Shown: piece after piece, positions 26,545-36,706 of the stretch | How the letters are laid out: the number at the start of each line of letters is the position of its first letter | Numbering within the stretch: the stretch's first letter is position 1 | From: Pontibacter silvestris | GTDB taxonomy: Bacteria > Bacteroidota > Bacteroidia > Cytophagales > Hymenobacteraceae | DNA: 64,000 nt | Assembly: GCF_020907275.1 (NCBI RefSeq) | Contig: NZ_JAJJWI010000013.1 | Location: 83,548-147,547 of the forward strand | Reading direction: 5' to 3' | The notes under the pieces: generated by a model | What the model was told of the DNA's origin: nothing | Seen by the model: only the letters and a program-made list of their open reading frames with translations | Database searches by the model: none | Made by a program: the position numbers and the translations under genes

Positions 26545-29451
26545 GTGCAGACTTTCCTGGAGCTATCAGCGAAATACATTTACGAAAAGTACAAAGAGAA
26601 TATTAGTGAATTGTGCATTATTATGCCGTCACGCAGAGCTAGTTTCTTCTTCAAGAATGAACTGGCACAGGCAGCTCCAGAGCCTATCTGGTCGCCGGAG
26701 GTATTTGGTATGGAGGATTTTATTACCAAGCTTGCCCAAACAGATGTGCTAGAGCCGATAAACCTGCAATTGGAACTGTTTGACCTGATGTGTGAGCAGG
26801 ACCCGCTGCTGGACTTTGATCAGTTTGTTACCTGGGGTGGAACATTGCTTGACGACTTCAGCAGAATAGATCAAAACCTGGTGGATGTGGGGAAACTGTT
26901 TGAGTACCTTTCTGAAGCAAAAGCACTAGAAAGGTGGGACCCAAAGTTCCTAGGAAAGGACATCTCTCCCACCATAAAAAAGTACTTCAGCCTCTGGGAC
27001 AACATTGAGAAGACATACCGGAACCTAAAGAAACAACTCCTGAAAAATAAGCAGGCGTATACCGGTATGGCTTTCCGAAAGGTTGCGGAGAACATTAACA
27101 CGATAGCAAAAGAGCCAGGATGTCACAAATATATTTTTATAGGATTAAACGCACTGACAAAATCAGAAGAGGTTATTATTAAAGCACTCCTGAAGCATGA
27201 CAAGGCAGAGGTGTTGTTCGATTCAGATAATTTCTACATGGAAGAAGGCTCTCCTAACAGGGCAGGCAGCTTTCTTAGAAAATACAAAAGTACATGGAAG
27301 TTACCGGAGTGGCGCTGGCAGCAGAACTTACTTCTGACCGATGAGAAAGAGATTAACGTGATTGGTGTAGCCAATGCCAGTATGCAGGGAAAACTGGCAG
27401 GACAGCTGCTGCAGGAAATCAGGCAGAAGGACAAACATTCGCAAACTGCTATCATACTGCCAGATGAAACACTGCTTCTGCCTGTGCTTCACTCTATACC
27501 GGATGAGGTGCCAAATTATAACGTGACAATGGGGCTAAGTTTTAAGGGCACCCCTTTGTTTAACCTGATCGACCTATTGTTCGAGGTGCACCTGACGGGT
27601 GTGACACAGCTTCAGGAATCTGGTTACAAAGTGTACCAGTACCACCACCTGTCCGTTTCAAAGCTGCTTACGCATCCGTTCATCCGAAGGTATGAGCTGT
27701 ACCTCACCGACCAGCCAGAGCAAGAGAAGTATCACGGCTTCATCCAAAAAGTAATTGATAAAATTGTAGCTGATAACAAGGTACTGGTGACGGCGCAGGA
27801 CCTGCTGCAAATGGGGCAACAGCACCCTCTTTTTGAGACGCTCTTTAAATCATGGCGCGACTGTGACGATATTATCGCGGCTATGTATAGCCTGATAGAG
27901 CTGCTGCGGGAGGTTTACAGCCATCAGCCTAATACGATTGAAACAGAATATCTCTATATATTTTACACCCTGGTAAAGCGGCTGGACACTATCTTCGACT
28001 GCCGTGAGCATAAGATCGGGGTACGCAGCTTCCGTAAGTTCCTGTATGAACTGATCGGCTCCACCAGACTGCCTTTCAGCGGTGAGCCTATTTCAGATGT
28101 ACAGATTATGGGTATGCTGGAGACACGCGCACTTGATTTTGAGAATGTAATTATACTTTCTGTAAATGAAAATACGCTGCCTGCACCTAAGCGCCACGAG
28201 TCGCTGATGCCATACGATGTACTACGCGAGTTCGGCCTGCCTACTTATGCCGAAACTGAAGGCGCTATGGCTTATAATTTTTATCGGCTGCTTCAGCGTG
28301 CAAAGCGCATACATCTGCTTTATGTCCTTCCTTCCGACACCTATGGCTCCGGAGAGAGAAGTCGCTTTATACTACAGTTACAGAACGACCTGGCGCTGCG
28401 CAATTCGCGCATTAAATTTCATGACCTGACTGCTGCTGTTGATCAGAAACAGTCAAAGAAGTATAATGAGGATATCCTGATACAAAAGGATGAAAAGATA
28501 CTGGGGCAGCTGAAAAAAGAGCTGCAGAAAGGTCTTTATCCATCGCACCTGAACATGTATATTAACTGCTCCTTACAGTACTATTTCAGCCGCATTGCCA
28601 AAATACAGGAGATGGACGAGGTGGAAGAGCAATTAGGTACAGATAAGTTCGGAACTCTGGTACATCAGGTGCTGGAAGATTTTTTTAAACCCTTTGCAGA
28701 GAATGGTAAACCTATTGAGGTCAGCCATATTGAGCAAATGCTACAACAACTGCCGGATAAGGTAAGGAAAGAATTCATTTATGCCACCCGTGGTGCCACG
28801 CCCGACCGTGGCATGAACTACCTCCTGTTTAAAGTTGCTGTACAGGTACTTGAGAAATATTTATCAAACCTGAAAGAATCAAAAGAACTGCCCTTATTTG
28901 TGCTGCGTCTAGAAGAAACTTTATCTGCTACCCTGCCTGTGCAAGTTGCAGGTGAAGAAATACAGGTACGCATAGCAGGTAAAGCCGACCGTATCGATCT
29001 GACCGGGCACGAGCTACGGGTAATTGACTATAAAACAGGCAAGGTTGAACGTAACCAGCTAGTGGTAAAGCCGGAGGACGTAGAACTGCATTTCACTTCC
29101 GATCCTAAATATGATAAAGCACGGCAATTGTGGCTTTACCAGTACATTCTGCAGCGTACCCTGCAACAATCGCCGGAGGCTATTCTTAAAAATGCCCCCC
29201 ATGTAGAAGTACAAAGCATAACACCGAAATCTGGCATCTTATCCTTCCGCAACCTGGATGCAGGCGTACTGTCATCGGAGTTTAATTTTACTGAGGCAGG
29301 TGAAACATCACCTAAAAGTTTTATCTCAGCCTCCGAAAATCTTCTCAGCGGGTTCGTTCGCCATGTGCTAGACCCGATGGAGCCCATCCGGAAGACCAAT
29401 GATCTGGATGTTTGCCAATGGTGTCCTTACAGGGGGATTTGTGCAAGGTAA
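26545..29451 (+). CDS. AddB-like nuclease with C-terminal iron-sulfur motif
   Basis: The 968-residue protein, read from a GTG at 26545, lacks an intact Walker A motif. Near residues 27-43 it has CIIMPSRRASFFFKNEL, the degenerate helicase start typical of Bacteroidetes AddB proteins. The PD-(D/E)XK core is GKADRID near 812 and VIDYKTGK near 826-833. A Cys near 674 (INCSLQYYF) plus the C-terminal C957, C960 and C966 (CQWCPYRGIC) give the four-cysteine 4Fe-4S clamp that staples AddB-type nuclease domains. With the AddA-like protein it should process broken DNA ends. Confidence 0.88.
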   Translation: MQTFLELSAKYIYEKYKENISELCIIMPSRRASFFFKNELAQAAPEPIWSPEVFGMEDFITKLAQTDVLEPINLQLELFDLMCEQDPLLDFDQFVTWGGTLLDDFSRIDQNLVDVGKLFEYLSEAKALERWDPKFLGKDISPTIKKYFSLWDNIEKTYRNLKKQLLKNKQAYTGMAFRKVAENINTIAKEPGCHKYIFIGLNALTKSEEVIIKALLKHDKAEVLFDSDNFYMEEGSPNRAGSFLRKYKSTWKLPEWRWQQNLLLTDEKEINVIGVANASMQGKLAGQLLQEIRQKDKHSQTAIILPDETLLLPVLHSIPDEVPNYNVTMGLSFKGTPLFNLIDLLFEVHLTGVTQLQESGYKVYQYHHLSVSKLLTHPFIRRYELYLTDQPEQEKYHGFIQKVIDKIVADNKVLVTAQDLLQMGQQHPLFETLFKSWRDCDDIIAAMYSLIELLREVYSHQPNTIETEYLYIFYTLVKRLDTIFDCREHKIGVRSFRKFLYELIGSTRLPFSGEPISDVQIMGMLETRALDFENVIILSVNENTLPAPKRHESLMPYDVLREFGLPTYAETEGAMAYNFYRLLQRAKRIHLLYVLPSDTYGSGERSRFILQLQNDLALRNSRIKFHDLTAAVDQKQSKKYNEDILIQKDEKILGQLKKELQKGLYPSHLNMYINCSLQYYFSRIAKIQEMDEVEEQLGTDKFGTLVHQVLEDFFKPFAENGKPIEVSHIEQMLQQLPDKVRKEFIYATRGATPDRGMNYLLFKVAVQVLEKYLSNLKESKELPLFVLRLEETLSATLPVQVAGEEIQVRIAGKADRIDLTGHELRVIDYKTGKVERNQLVVKPEDVELHFTSDPKYDKARQLWLYQYILQRTLQQSPEAILKNAPHVEVQSITPKSGILSFRNLDAGVLSSEFNFTEAGETSPKSFISASENLLSGFVRHVLDPMEPIRKTNDLDVCQWCPYRGICAR

Positions 29452-29565
29452 ATATCTGGTCCCATAAACAGTATATACCTCCTGAATTTAAGGTTTCTCC
29501 TGCTTAAGCCTCCAAAAGAGCTGATTATAGCGTAAGTAGTAAAAGCTTAAATTAACGATAGACCA

Positions 29566-30321
29566 ATGAGAAGATTTGTTACCTCAGATAGCCATGGAGG
29601 CTACAAAGCATTAATACAGTGTCTAGAAAAATGTGAGTTTGATATAAATAAGGATCAGCTTTTCTTTATTGGAGACGTTGTGGACGGTTGGTCAGAAACA
29701 CGGGAGAGCCTAGAGCTGTTGCTCAGCATTAAGAATCTTGTTTACCTGCTGGGAAACCATGATGAATGGGTAGTAAGCTTTTATACAGGTAAAATGCAGA
29801 GCAAAGAATCAGAACGAGAGTTATGGCTGACGCAAGGTGGTGCGGCAACTGTAAAATCATATGGTATAACTAAACCTATGCCACAGAAACATTTAGACTT
29901 ACTTCGTAAAGCCAAAGCTTATCATGTAACAGAAGATAATATTTTGTTTGTACATGCGGGTTTCGATACCAGTTTACCAATAGCTGAAAATGATAAAACT
30001 GATTTGATCTGGAACAGAAGCTTTGTCAGAAAATTTTATAAGTTATACACGCAGCACAGTCCCTTTACCATAAAAGACTATAAAGAAATATATGTGGGTC
30101 ATACACCCACCATATCTTTAGACCAACACCAAACAAAACCATTACAAATGAACAAAATCATAATGATGGATACTGGCGCAGCCTTTACAGGAGCCCTTTC
30201 TATAATGGATTTAGACAGTAAACAAGTTTGGCAGTCGGATAAGGTTATGACACTTTATCCCAGTGAAGAAGGAAGAAACAAGCAGACCTGGCACAAAATG
30301 AATGGAAGTTATGATGCTTAG
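29566..30321 (+). CDS. PPP-type metallophosphoesterase (serine/threonine phosphatase-like)
   Basis: The 251-residue protein has all PPP-superfamily metal motifs: SDSHGG near 7-12 (GDxHG variant), IGDVVDGW near 37-44, GNHDEW near 65-70, HAGFD near 127 and GHTP near 178. The length matches bacterial PrpA/PrpB-like or bis-tetraphosphatase-like enzymes. The substrate could be phosphoproteins or a nucleotide such as Ap4A; sequence alone does not decide. It seems to be a single-gene unit ending in a convergent hairpin. Confidence 0.85.
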   Translation: MRRFVTSDSHGGYKALIQCLEKCEFDINKDQLFFIGDVVDGWSETRESLELLLSIKNLVYLLGNHDEWVVSFYTGKMQSKESERELWLTQGGAATVKSYGITKPMPQKHLDLLRKAKAYHVTEDNILFVHAGFDTSLPIAENDKTDLIWNRSFVRKFYKLYTQHSPFTIKDYKEIYVGHTPTISLDQHQTKPLQMNKIIMMDTGAAFTGALSIMDLDSKQVWQSDKVMTLYPSEEGRNKQTWHKMNGSYDA

Positions 30322-30402
30322 CTCATTGTTACTAAAACTTATCTGGGAATACTTATTTGTATAGGAATAAATTATCTAGAGTGATTATTCGACAGGTTAA
30401 AT

Positions 30403-30428
30403 AAGAAGAGGGGTTACCCCCTCTTCTT
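30403..30428. terminator. Hairpin between convergent genes
   Basis: An 11-bp stem (30403-30413 with 30418-30428) has a tight 4-nt loop. It lies between the phosphatase (plus) and the repeat lipoprotein (minus). Confidence 0.7.
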
Positions 30429-30451
30429 ACTACTGCTTAAAAGATAATTAA

Positions 30452-30817
30452 TCAACCTCCTGTTGTACCTCCACCAGTAGTCGTTCCTCCCGTGGTAGTT
30501 CCTGTTGTAGTACCCCCATCAGTAGTACCTCCCGTGGTAGTTCCCGTTGTAGTACCCCCATCAGTAGTACCTCCCGTGGTAGTTCCCGTTGTAGTACCCC
30601 CATCAGTAGTACCTCCAGTTGTAGTGCCTCCCGTGGTAGTTCCTGTAGTAGTACCGGTAGTAGTTCCTGTTGTTCCAGTTGTGGTACCGGTAGTTCCCGT
30701 AGTAGTTCCTGTTGTAGTACCTGCAATTGGATCATCATCGTCATCATCGCATGCAGTAACAAACACTGACGACATTAATAAACCTGCAGTTACCAAAGAA
30801 ATCCAGTTCTTTTTCAT
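30452..30817 (-). CDS. Thr/Gly-repeat lipoprotein with poly-Asp after the lipobox
   Basis: The 121-residue protein has a lipoprotein signal ending VTAC (Cys23), then six consecutive aspartates. The rest of the chain is made only of Thr and Gly with a few Asp. The repeats read GTTTGTTTG and GGTTDGGTTTG. An acidic residue right after the lipidated Cys is part of the known surface-export signal of Bacteroidota lipoproteins, so surface display is inferred. The repeats come from a 42-bp tandem DNA repeat. No function is known. The opposite strand also has open frames here because of the repeats, but they lack gene features. Confidence 0.65.
   Translation of the reverse strand: MKKNWISLVTAGLLMSSVFVTACDDDDDDPIAGTTTGTTTGTTGTTTGTTGTTTGTTTGTTTGGTTTGGTTDGGTTTGTTTGGTTDGGTTTGTTTGGTTDGGTTTGTTTGGTTTGGGTTGG
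30486..30611 (-). repeat. Three tandem 42-bp repeats inside the lipoprotein gene
   Basis: Units at 30486-30527, 30528-30569 and 30570-30611 are nearly identical (one base differs in the first). They encode a 14-residue Gly/Thr/Asp unit. Degenerate shorter repeats continue to about 30722. Copy number could change by slippage without frameshift, since the unit is a multiple of three. Confidence 0.85.
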
Positions 30818-31184
30818 AGCTTGTAAAATTAATTATGGTATTATTCAATCCTTTTTTACGAGACTTGATAATATAAAACCATAAATAACAGCACATTAAA
30901 TACTTAATTTTTAAATCAGTATAAGTATTTACCGCATAATCATTTTGTAAAATCATACAAATTGATCACTCTTTATAATTATATTATTACAATACGATAT
31001 AGTTGAATATCTTAAGCAAAAAGTTCTCTTATAGCTAACATCAAAATAACCCAAACTGAATTAACTAGTAAGTTGGTACTAAAGAAGACGAACAGCACGT
31101 TTAAACTCAACAGGACACGAATAGTGCCTTACTTTTCTTTTATCGATCATTTTTTTTTATTACTATCGCCGGAAATAATATCAA
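30818..31184. other. 367-bp AT-rich divergent spacer
   Basis: It separates the divergent lipoprotein and amidase genes. No RNA gene, inverted repeat of note or clear promoter was recognised. Confidence 0.5.
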
Positions 31185-32246
31185 ATGCAGCTAAAATTTA
31201 AGGTTTTGCGAACATATTTATTTCTTCTGATTCTGATTATTACATCATTACAGGCGTATGCCCAAAGTACTTACCAGGAAGTTGTTGCTAAGTCGGGGGA
31301 TGGGGTTTATGTTTTATTACGCAGGTATGGACTTAACCCTTCAGAGCATCTTCATGCATTTTTAGAGTTGAACAAGGGCAAGTTAGGGAAAGACCATAGC
31401 CTCTACATAGGTAAAATTTATCGGCTTCCAATACCTGCAAGCGCCGTTACTACTGCTGTAAAGGCTGAGCCATCAGCAACAGCCAGCAAAGCCTCCCCTA
31501 AATTACTGCATATTCCTCTTTTTGGAAATAAGTATGAGCGAGTAGACATAAAAGACCAGCAATTAAGAGGTGCTGTTTACTACCTCTCTTCCGGACACGG
31601 TGGACCAGATCCAGGGGCCGTAGGTAAATATGGTTCTTACCAGCTTGCCGAAGATGAATATGCTTATGATGTAACCATACGCCTTGCCCGCACATTAATG
31701 GAACACGGGGCCACAGTGTATATGATTGTACAAGACCCCAAAGATGGTATACGGGATGAAAACATACTGAAAATGAATACAGATGAAGTTAATTACCCAA
31801 ACCAACCTATAGCATATAATCACACCCAAAGGCTTCGCCAGCGCACTGATGCCATCAATAAACTTTATGCGCAACATAAAGGAGCTTACCAGCGCATGTT
31901 AGCCATTCATGTAGATAGCCGTAGCAAAAGCCAGAACATTGATGTTTTCTTTTACCATCACGAAAACAGCCCTTTGGGGCAAAAGCTGGCTGAAACAATA
32001 CACCAGACTTTTACAAACAACTATAATCGACACCAACCCAACCGGGATTATTCGGGAAATGTTTCGCAACGCAGCAGCCTGTATGTTGTAAAGCATAGCC
32101 ACCCTCCTACTGTCTTCATCGAACTGGGTAACATTCGAAATGATCTGGACCAAAGGCGTTTCGTAATTCCGAACAACCGACAGGCTCTGGCTAACTGGAT
32201 TTGTGAGGGCATTATAACTGACTACGCTTCTCAGCAGGGAATGTAA
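31185..32246 (+). CDS. N-acetylmuramoyl-L-alanine amidase (Amidase_3) with LysM-like N-terminal domain
   Basis: The 353-residue protein has a signal peptide (to AYAQ near residue 28). A LysM-like segment covers about 29-90 (GDGVYVLLRRYGL, IGKIYRLP). The catalytic Amidase_3 domain, about 130-350, shows the zinc ligands: SSGHGGPDPG (His), DEYAYD (Glu) and AIHVDS (His), plus FIELGN (catalytic Glu). It cleaves the amide bond between MurNAc and the peptide in periplasmic cell-wall remodelling. The linker is Ala/Ser-rich. Confidence 0.9.
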   Translation: MQLKFKVLRTYLFLLILIITSLQAYAQSTYQEVVAKSGDGVYVLLRRYGLNPSEHLHAFLELNKGKLGKDHSLYIGKIYRLPIPASAVTTAVKAEPSATASKASPKLLHIPLFGNKYERVDIKDQQLRGAVYYLSSGHGGPDPGAVGKYGSYQLAEDEYAYDVTIRLARTLMEHGATVYMIVQDPKDGIRDENILKMNTDEVNYPNQPIAYNHTQRLRQRTDAINKLYAQHKGAYQRMLAIHVDSRSKSQNIDVFFYHHENSPLGQKLAETIHQTFTNNYNRHQPNRDYSGNVSQRSSLYVVKHSHPPTVFIELGNIRNDLDQRRFVIPNNRQALANWICEGIITDYASQQGM

Positions 32247-32326
32247 TTTATACTAAATTCAACTACGTTGACAGCTTTGCCATGAGGCAACATTAATACT
32301 TGCTAGTTTTTGTTGCCTTGTGGTTT

Positions 32327-32722
32327 CTATTCCTTTATTCTGACTGAACCTGAACAAATATCGCCTTCCTCTGCGCCAGCTAACCATTCCCTGAGCTTTT
32401 TTGTTCTTTCTTTGGTTAGCTCTGCAAGGTAACTTGTACTACAAATTGGATGTAGTGAGCCATAATACCCAGCTTCCCTTTCCGGATACTTCATGTGCAG
32501 TTCTGCATCTCTGAAGTTAATCCATATTCTTTGAGACGCCTTCAGATTATTTATATAAACAGTATCTGTCTTATATTCAACTAAAAGCTGTTTGTACACC
32601 TCATTAAGCTCATTGTCTGCTTTCTGGTATTCGGCATACACTTGATGATTCATGTCGGCTTGTGTCTGCGCAAAAGCACTTTTTACAATCAAAGTAAAGA
32701 GCACAACAACAATTCTTTTCAT
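32327..32722 (-). CDS. LprI-like lysozyme-inhibitor-family (DUF1311) secreted protein
   Basis: From the ATG at 32722 this is a 131-residue protein with a clean signal peptide (MKRIVVVLFTLIVKSAFAQ). The upstream open frame to 32866 lacks signal-peptide character, so I use the internal start. The body has ADNELNEVYKQLL and KASQRIWINFRDAEL motifs. These match the DUF1311/LprI pattern, including the conserved RxWxxxRDAxC-like core with one Cys pair retained. A periplasmic role is inferred; lysozyme inhibition is known only for a few relatives. Confidence 0.78.
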   Translation of the reverse strand: MKRIVVVLFTLIVKSAFAQTQADMNHQVYAEYQKADNELNEVYKQLLVEYKTDTVYINNLKASQRIWINFRDAELHMKYPEREAGYYGSLHPICSTSYLAELTKERTKKLREWLAGAEEGDICSGSVRIKE

Positions 32723-32858
32723 TCCTGTAGAGTAAAAAGCTATGCCGGGAGATACTTTATCCTCTTTCCGGCATAGCCTATGGTATTCGTGTTCAGAGAC
32801 GGTACAAAATTCATGTTTTGCTCTGCAAAAACAAAATTGAACTTTCTTTGATAAAAAG

Positions 32859-32896
32859 CTGGTCAAAAGAAAATTTAGTCATTTTCTTTTGACCAG
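32859..32896 (-). terminator. 16-bp perfect inverted repeat, terminator of the aldo/keto reductase gene
   Basis: Arms 32859-32874 and 32881-32896 are perfectly complementary with a 6-nt loop. It starts 3 nt after the reductase stop codon and, on the minus strand, is followed by CTTTTT. Confidence 0.8.
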
Positions 32897-32899
32897 TGA

Positions 32900-33886
<987 letters not shown>

Positions 33887-34004
33887 GTGTTACTTTTATT
33901 TTAGAATATAATATTGAGAGACTATAATACGCCATCTCATCATTTTAAAAAGAATACTCAACTCAGCGATCATGAGCTATCAGCAACTGAAGCCAATGTG
34001 TTTT

Positions 34005-34046
34005 AAAACAGCAAAAGCAGGTAAAAATGCCTGCTTTTGCTGTTTT
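34005..34046 (-). terminator. 17-bp perfect inverted repeat, probable terminator of the 34067-34453 gene
   Basis: Arms 34005-34021 and 34030-34046 are perfectly complementary with an 8-nt loop. It lies 20 nt beyond the minus-strand stop codon. Confidence 0.75.
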
Positions 34047-34066
34047 CGTTCTCATTATTTTTGAAG

Positions 34067-34453
34067 TTAAACTTTCAGATAATTAAACTCCAGAAGATTC
34101 TGAATGCTGTCTCTGTGAGCATCATTCGACATTCTCTGCGCATCTTCATCTACCATCTCTTCCGTTCCAATCAATAACTGGCGTTTGATATTGTCATTGT
34201 CTTTCTCTCTGGAAAAATAAAGTGCTACATACTCTGTTTTACCAAAATAACCATTACGCCCTCTGCCCATGGAAGTAAGAATAGTATTGAGCTTATCTAC
34301 TACGCCAGGTTCAGGCTCTCCAGCAAAACCGAAATACTTAAATTCTCCTTCTTTTTCTACCTGGTGCCTGGGAAACTCTTTGACAATTGCATCCTCAAAT
34401 TGCTGCACAGACTCCTCTTCGTCAAAACGGTATAGCAAAACGTAATTATTCAT
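34067..34453 (-). CDS. Hypothetical 128-residue protein
   Basis: I do not recognise a family. The protein has no signal peptide or membrane helix, and is acidic in its C-terminal half. Near residues 72-90 it reads GRNGYFGKTEYVALYFSRE, and the N-terminal NNYVLLYRF plus FEDAIVKEF suggests a small ferredoxin-like alpha/beta fold. It is followed by a strong terminator, which supports a real gene. The next minus-strand gene upstream (SDR) ends 137 nt away. Confidence 0.6.
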   Translation of the reverse strand: MNNYVLLYRFDEEESVQQFEDAIVKEFPRHQVEKEGEFKYFGFAGEPEPGVVDKLNTILTSMGRGRNGYFGKTEYVALYFSREKDNDNIKRQLLIGTEEMVDEDAQRMSNDAHRDSIQNLLEFNYLKV

Positions 34454-34590
34454 ATGTATTTGTTCTTTAATTTACAAAATAATGTATATTAATAAGTTAC
34501 GTGCATACAGGCCAATTGTTAATTATAAATCAACTACCTTGAAACCAAGTAAAAGCAGTAGGCTAATTCAGCACTTAAACTACCTGACTG

Positions 34591-35337
34591 TTAAGCAATA
34601 GCGCCACCATCAATGGCCAAGTGCGTTCCATTGCAATAAGTAGAATCATCAGAGGCAAAGAAAATAAAGGACTTCGCCACCTCATCTGCTTTACCCAAAC
34701 GTTTAGCCGGTGTACCCTCAATCCAGAGTTGCCTGATTTCATCAGGTATAACACTTAGCAAAGGGGTGTCAATATAATAAGGGCAAATAGCGTTAGCGCG
34801 TATATTTTTATCGGCATATTGCACGGCTATATTCTTTGTTAAGCCTAACACACCATGTTTTGACGCTGTATAAGGTGCAAGTCCATGTTCTGCCTTTAAG
34901 CCTGCCAGAGAGGACATGTTTACTATAACACCGCCGCCTTGTTTAAGGAACTGCTGCAGCTCATATTTTATGCAATAAAACTGTCCGTTCAGGTTGATGC
35001 TGATAATTTTCTCCCATACTTTTTCATCCATATCATGAATGCCTGAGTATGGACCACCAATCCCGGCGTTGTTCAGTGCCACATCTAACCTTCCAAACTT
35101 CTGTACTGTTGTGTCTATAGCCTGCTTCACACTTTCTACATCTGATACATCAACCGGCACAAAGCTAGACTCAACTCCAAGTGCCCCTATTTCACTCATA
35201 GTTTCATCATGATTTGCAGTAGGTAAATCGGCCACCACAACTTTTGCCCCTTCTTTAGCTGCTTCTATAGCGCAAGCTTTACCAATACCAGAATTACCAC
35301 CGGTTATAAAAACAACTTTGTTCTCTAGCTTTTTCAT
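34591..35337 (-). CDS. SDR-family oxidoreductase (classical, glucose-dehydrogenase-like)
   Basis: The 248-residue classical short-chain dehydrogenase has VFITGGNSGIGKA near 9-21, NNAGIGG near 88-94, a catalytic Ser (MSSLAG), YTASKHG giving the YxxxK pair near 155-159, and the C-terminal LAIDGGA typical of tetrameric members. The acidic end of the second strand (VVADLP) suggests NAD rather than NADP. Substrate unknown. No cotranscribed neighbour within 100 bases. Confidence 0.88.
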   Translation of the reverse strand: MKKLENKVVFITGGNSGIGKACAIEAAKEGAKVVVADLPTANHDETMSEIGALGVESSFVPVDVSDVESVKQAIDTTVQKFGRLDVALNNAGIGGPYSGIHDMDEKVWEKIISINLNGQFYCIKYELQQFLKQGGGVIVNMSSLAGLKAEHGLAPYTASKHGVLGLTKNIAVQYADKNIRANAICPYYIDTPLLSVIPDEIRQLWIEGTPAKRLGKADEVAKSFIFFASDDSTYCNGTHLAIDGGAIA

Positions 35338-35528
35338 GTTTTAACATTAATGTTCTTCTATTGGGTACGGTGAGAAAAAGTTTAGGTGTAAAGAGAAGAG
35401 ACTTTTATTGTAGGAGTGGCAGAGCCATTAAAAGGTTTATTTACTACAATTAAACTCTGTTCAACTATAGATATAAAAATGAATTTATCTCTCTGCTAAA
35501 GAAGCCCCCTTTAAAGAAATTCTGCTTA

Positions 35529-36362
35529 TTAACCGAAAGCCACATCCAGTACCATCATTATCACAAACCCACCAATAAGGCCAAGCACAGCTACATCGGT
35601 GTTTTTATCGCGCTGCGTTTCAGGTATGACCTCTTCCACCACTACATAAATCATGGCTCCGGCAGCAAAGGCTAAGGCATAGGGCAGCCCTGGTTGTATA
35701 TATACAACTGCAAAAGCACCCAACACCCCAGCAATAGGCTCTACAATGGCAGAAAGCTGGCCGTACCAGAAACTTTTCAGGCGACTGACTCCAAGGCGAC
35801 GTAAGGGCATGGCAACAGCAAAGCCTTCCGGAAAATTTTGTAATCCTATACCCAAGGCTAAAGTAATGGCAGCTGTTACAGACACTCCGTCTGTGCCGTT
35901 AGCCGCAGCGCCAAACAACACTCCCACTGCCAGCCCTTCAGGTATGTTATGAAGTGTGATAGCAAGTATAAGCAGTGTCGTCTGGTGGAGCTTTGTTTTC
36001 ATCCCCTCCTTTTCCTCCTGCTCAAAATTGATATGAAGGTGTGGGGCGAATTTATCCAGTACGAAAATGAATAATGCGCCAGCCGTAAATCCTACCGCTG
36101 CCGGCATCCAGCTCATATCCGGATATTGTCTTTCCGACATTTCTATGGCTGGATTCAGCAAAGACCAAAAACTTGCCGCCAGCATCACTCCTCCTGTAAA
36201 GCCTAACATTACGTCCTGCCATGACCTGTTCATCGTCCTGAAAAAAAAGATCATTGCGGCACCCAATGCCGTTACGGACCAGGTAAACACAGTGGCAATC
36301 AGTGCAGCGTAAATAGGGCCTAAATCATTAAAAAAACTTTCTATATTTTCCATAAGGTTCAT
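35529..36362 (-). CDS. ZIP-family divalent metal transporter (ZupT/GufA-like)
   Basis: The 277-residue inner-membrane protein has about eight hydrophobic segments. The metal-pathway motifs of the ZIP family are visible: HNIPEGLAVG in helix IV and NFPEGFAVAMPLR in helix V. Between these and helix III is a charged cytoplasmic loop with HLHINFEQEEKEG, a likely His-containing regulatory loop. It would import zinc or other divalent metals. An alternative start is the ATG at 36353. No metal-responsive operator was identified. Confidence 0.88.
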   Translation of the reverse strand: MNLMENIESFFNDLGPIYAALIATVFTWSVTALGAAMIFFFRTMNRSWQDVMLGFTGGVMLAASFWSLLNPAIEMSERQYPDMSWMPAAVGFTAGALFIFVLDKFAPHLHINFEQEEKEGMKTKLHQTTLLILAITLHNIPEGLAVGVLFGAAANGTDGVSVTAAITLALGIGLQNFPEGFAVAMPLRRLGVSRLKSFWYGQLSAIVEPIAGVLGAFAVVYIQPGLPYALAFAAGAMIYVVVEEVIPETQRDKNTDVAVLGLIGGFVIMMVLDVAFG

Positions 36363-36706
36363 CAGATCAGCTTCAGCATCTGCTAAAGCTCACAGGTACG
36401 CCGCGTGAAGATAGCTTATATCTAGGCTACTTTTACCTGTAAATGTTAAGCGGATTCCTTGGCTGTATCCAAATTTAGAAATGCAATACGAAAGAACCTG
36501 CTTTATGATTTCAAAAACAACTTTCAAGCTAAGGATGATTTGCTGCTCTGGTTGTTATTCCGGCTTTAAATATTCTATCTGATAATCCTTACTGAGACTG
36601 GCTCGTATGCTAAGTTAGCTTCAGTGTTTAAAAGTTACTCAGCAAGCCCCAAGCGTAAAACCAATCACCCTCACTTCATTTTTTTAATACAAATCAATTA
36701 TAAACT
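36363..36706. other. 344-bp divergent spacer
   Basis: It lies between the divergent ZIP transporter and SDR genes. No Fur/Zur-like palindrome, RNA gene or strong promoter motif was recognised. Confidence 0.45.

Noticed and set aside
22589..29451. The helicase-nuclease pair as a phage-defence island
   Set aside because: The domain order, Fe-S clamp and housekeeping context fit AddA/AddB recombinational repair; no defence genes or mobile-element borders adjoin it.
30486..30611. Three 42-bp repeats as a CRISPR array
   Set aside because: The units are directly adjacent with no spacers and are in frame within a coding sequence.
30448..30884. Long open frames in other frames and on the opposite strand over the Thr/Gly repeat gene
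   Set aside because: They follow from the low-complexity DNA repeat, and give Val/Pro or Leu/Glu chains without a signal peptide or start context.
32723..32866. Upstream extension of the LprI-like protein
   Set aside because: It would bury a clear signal peptide that begins at 32722.
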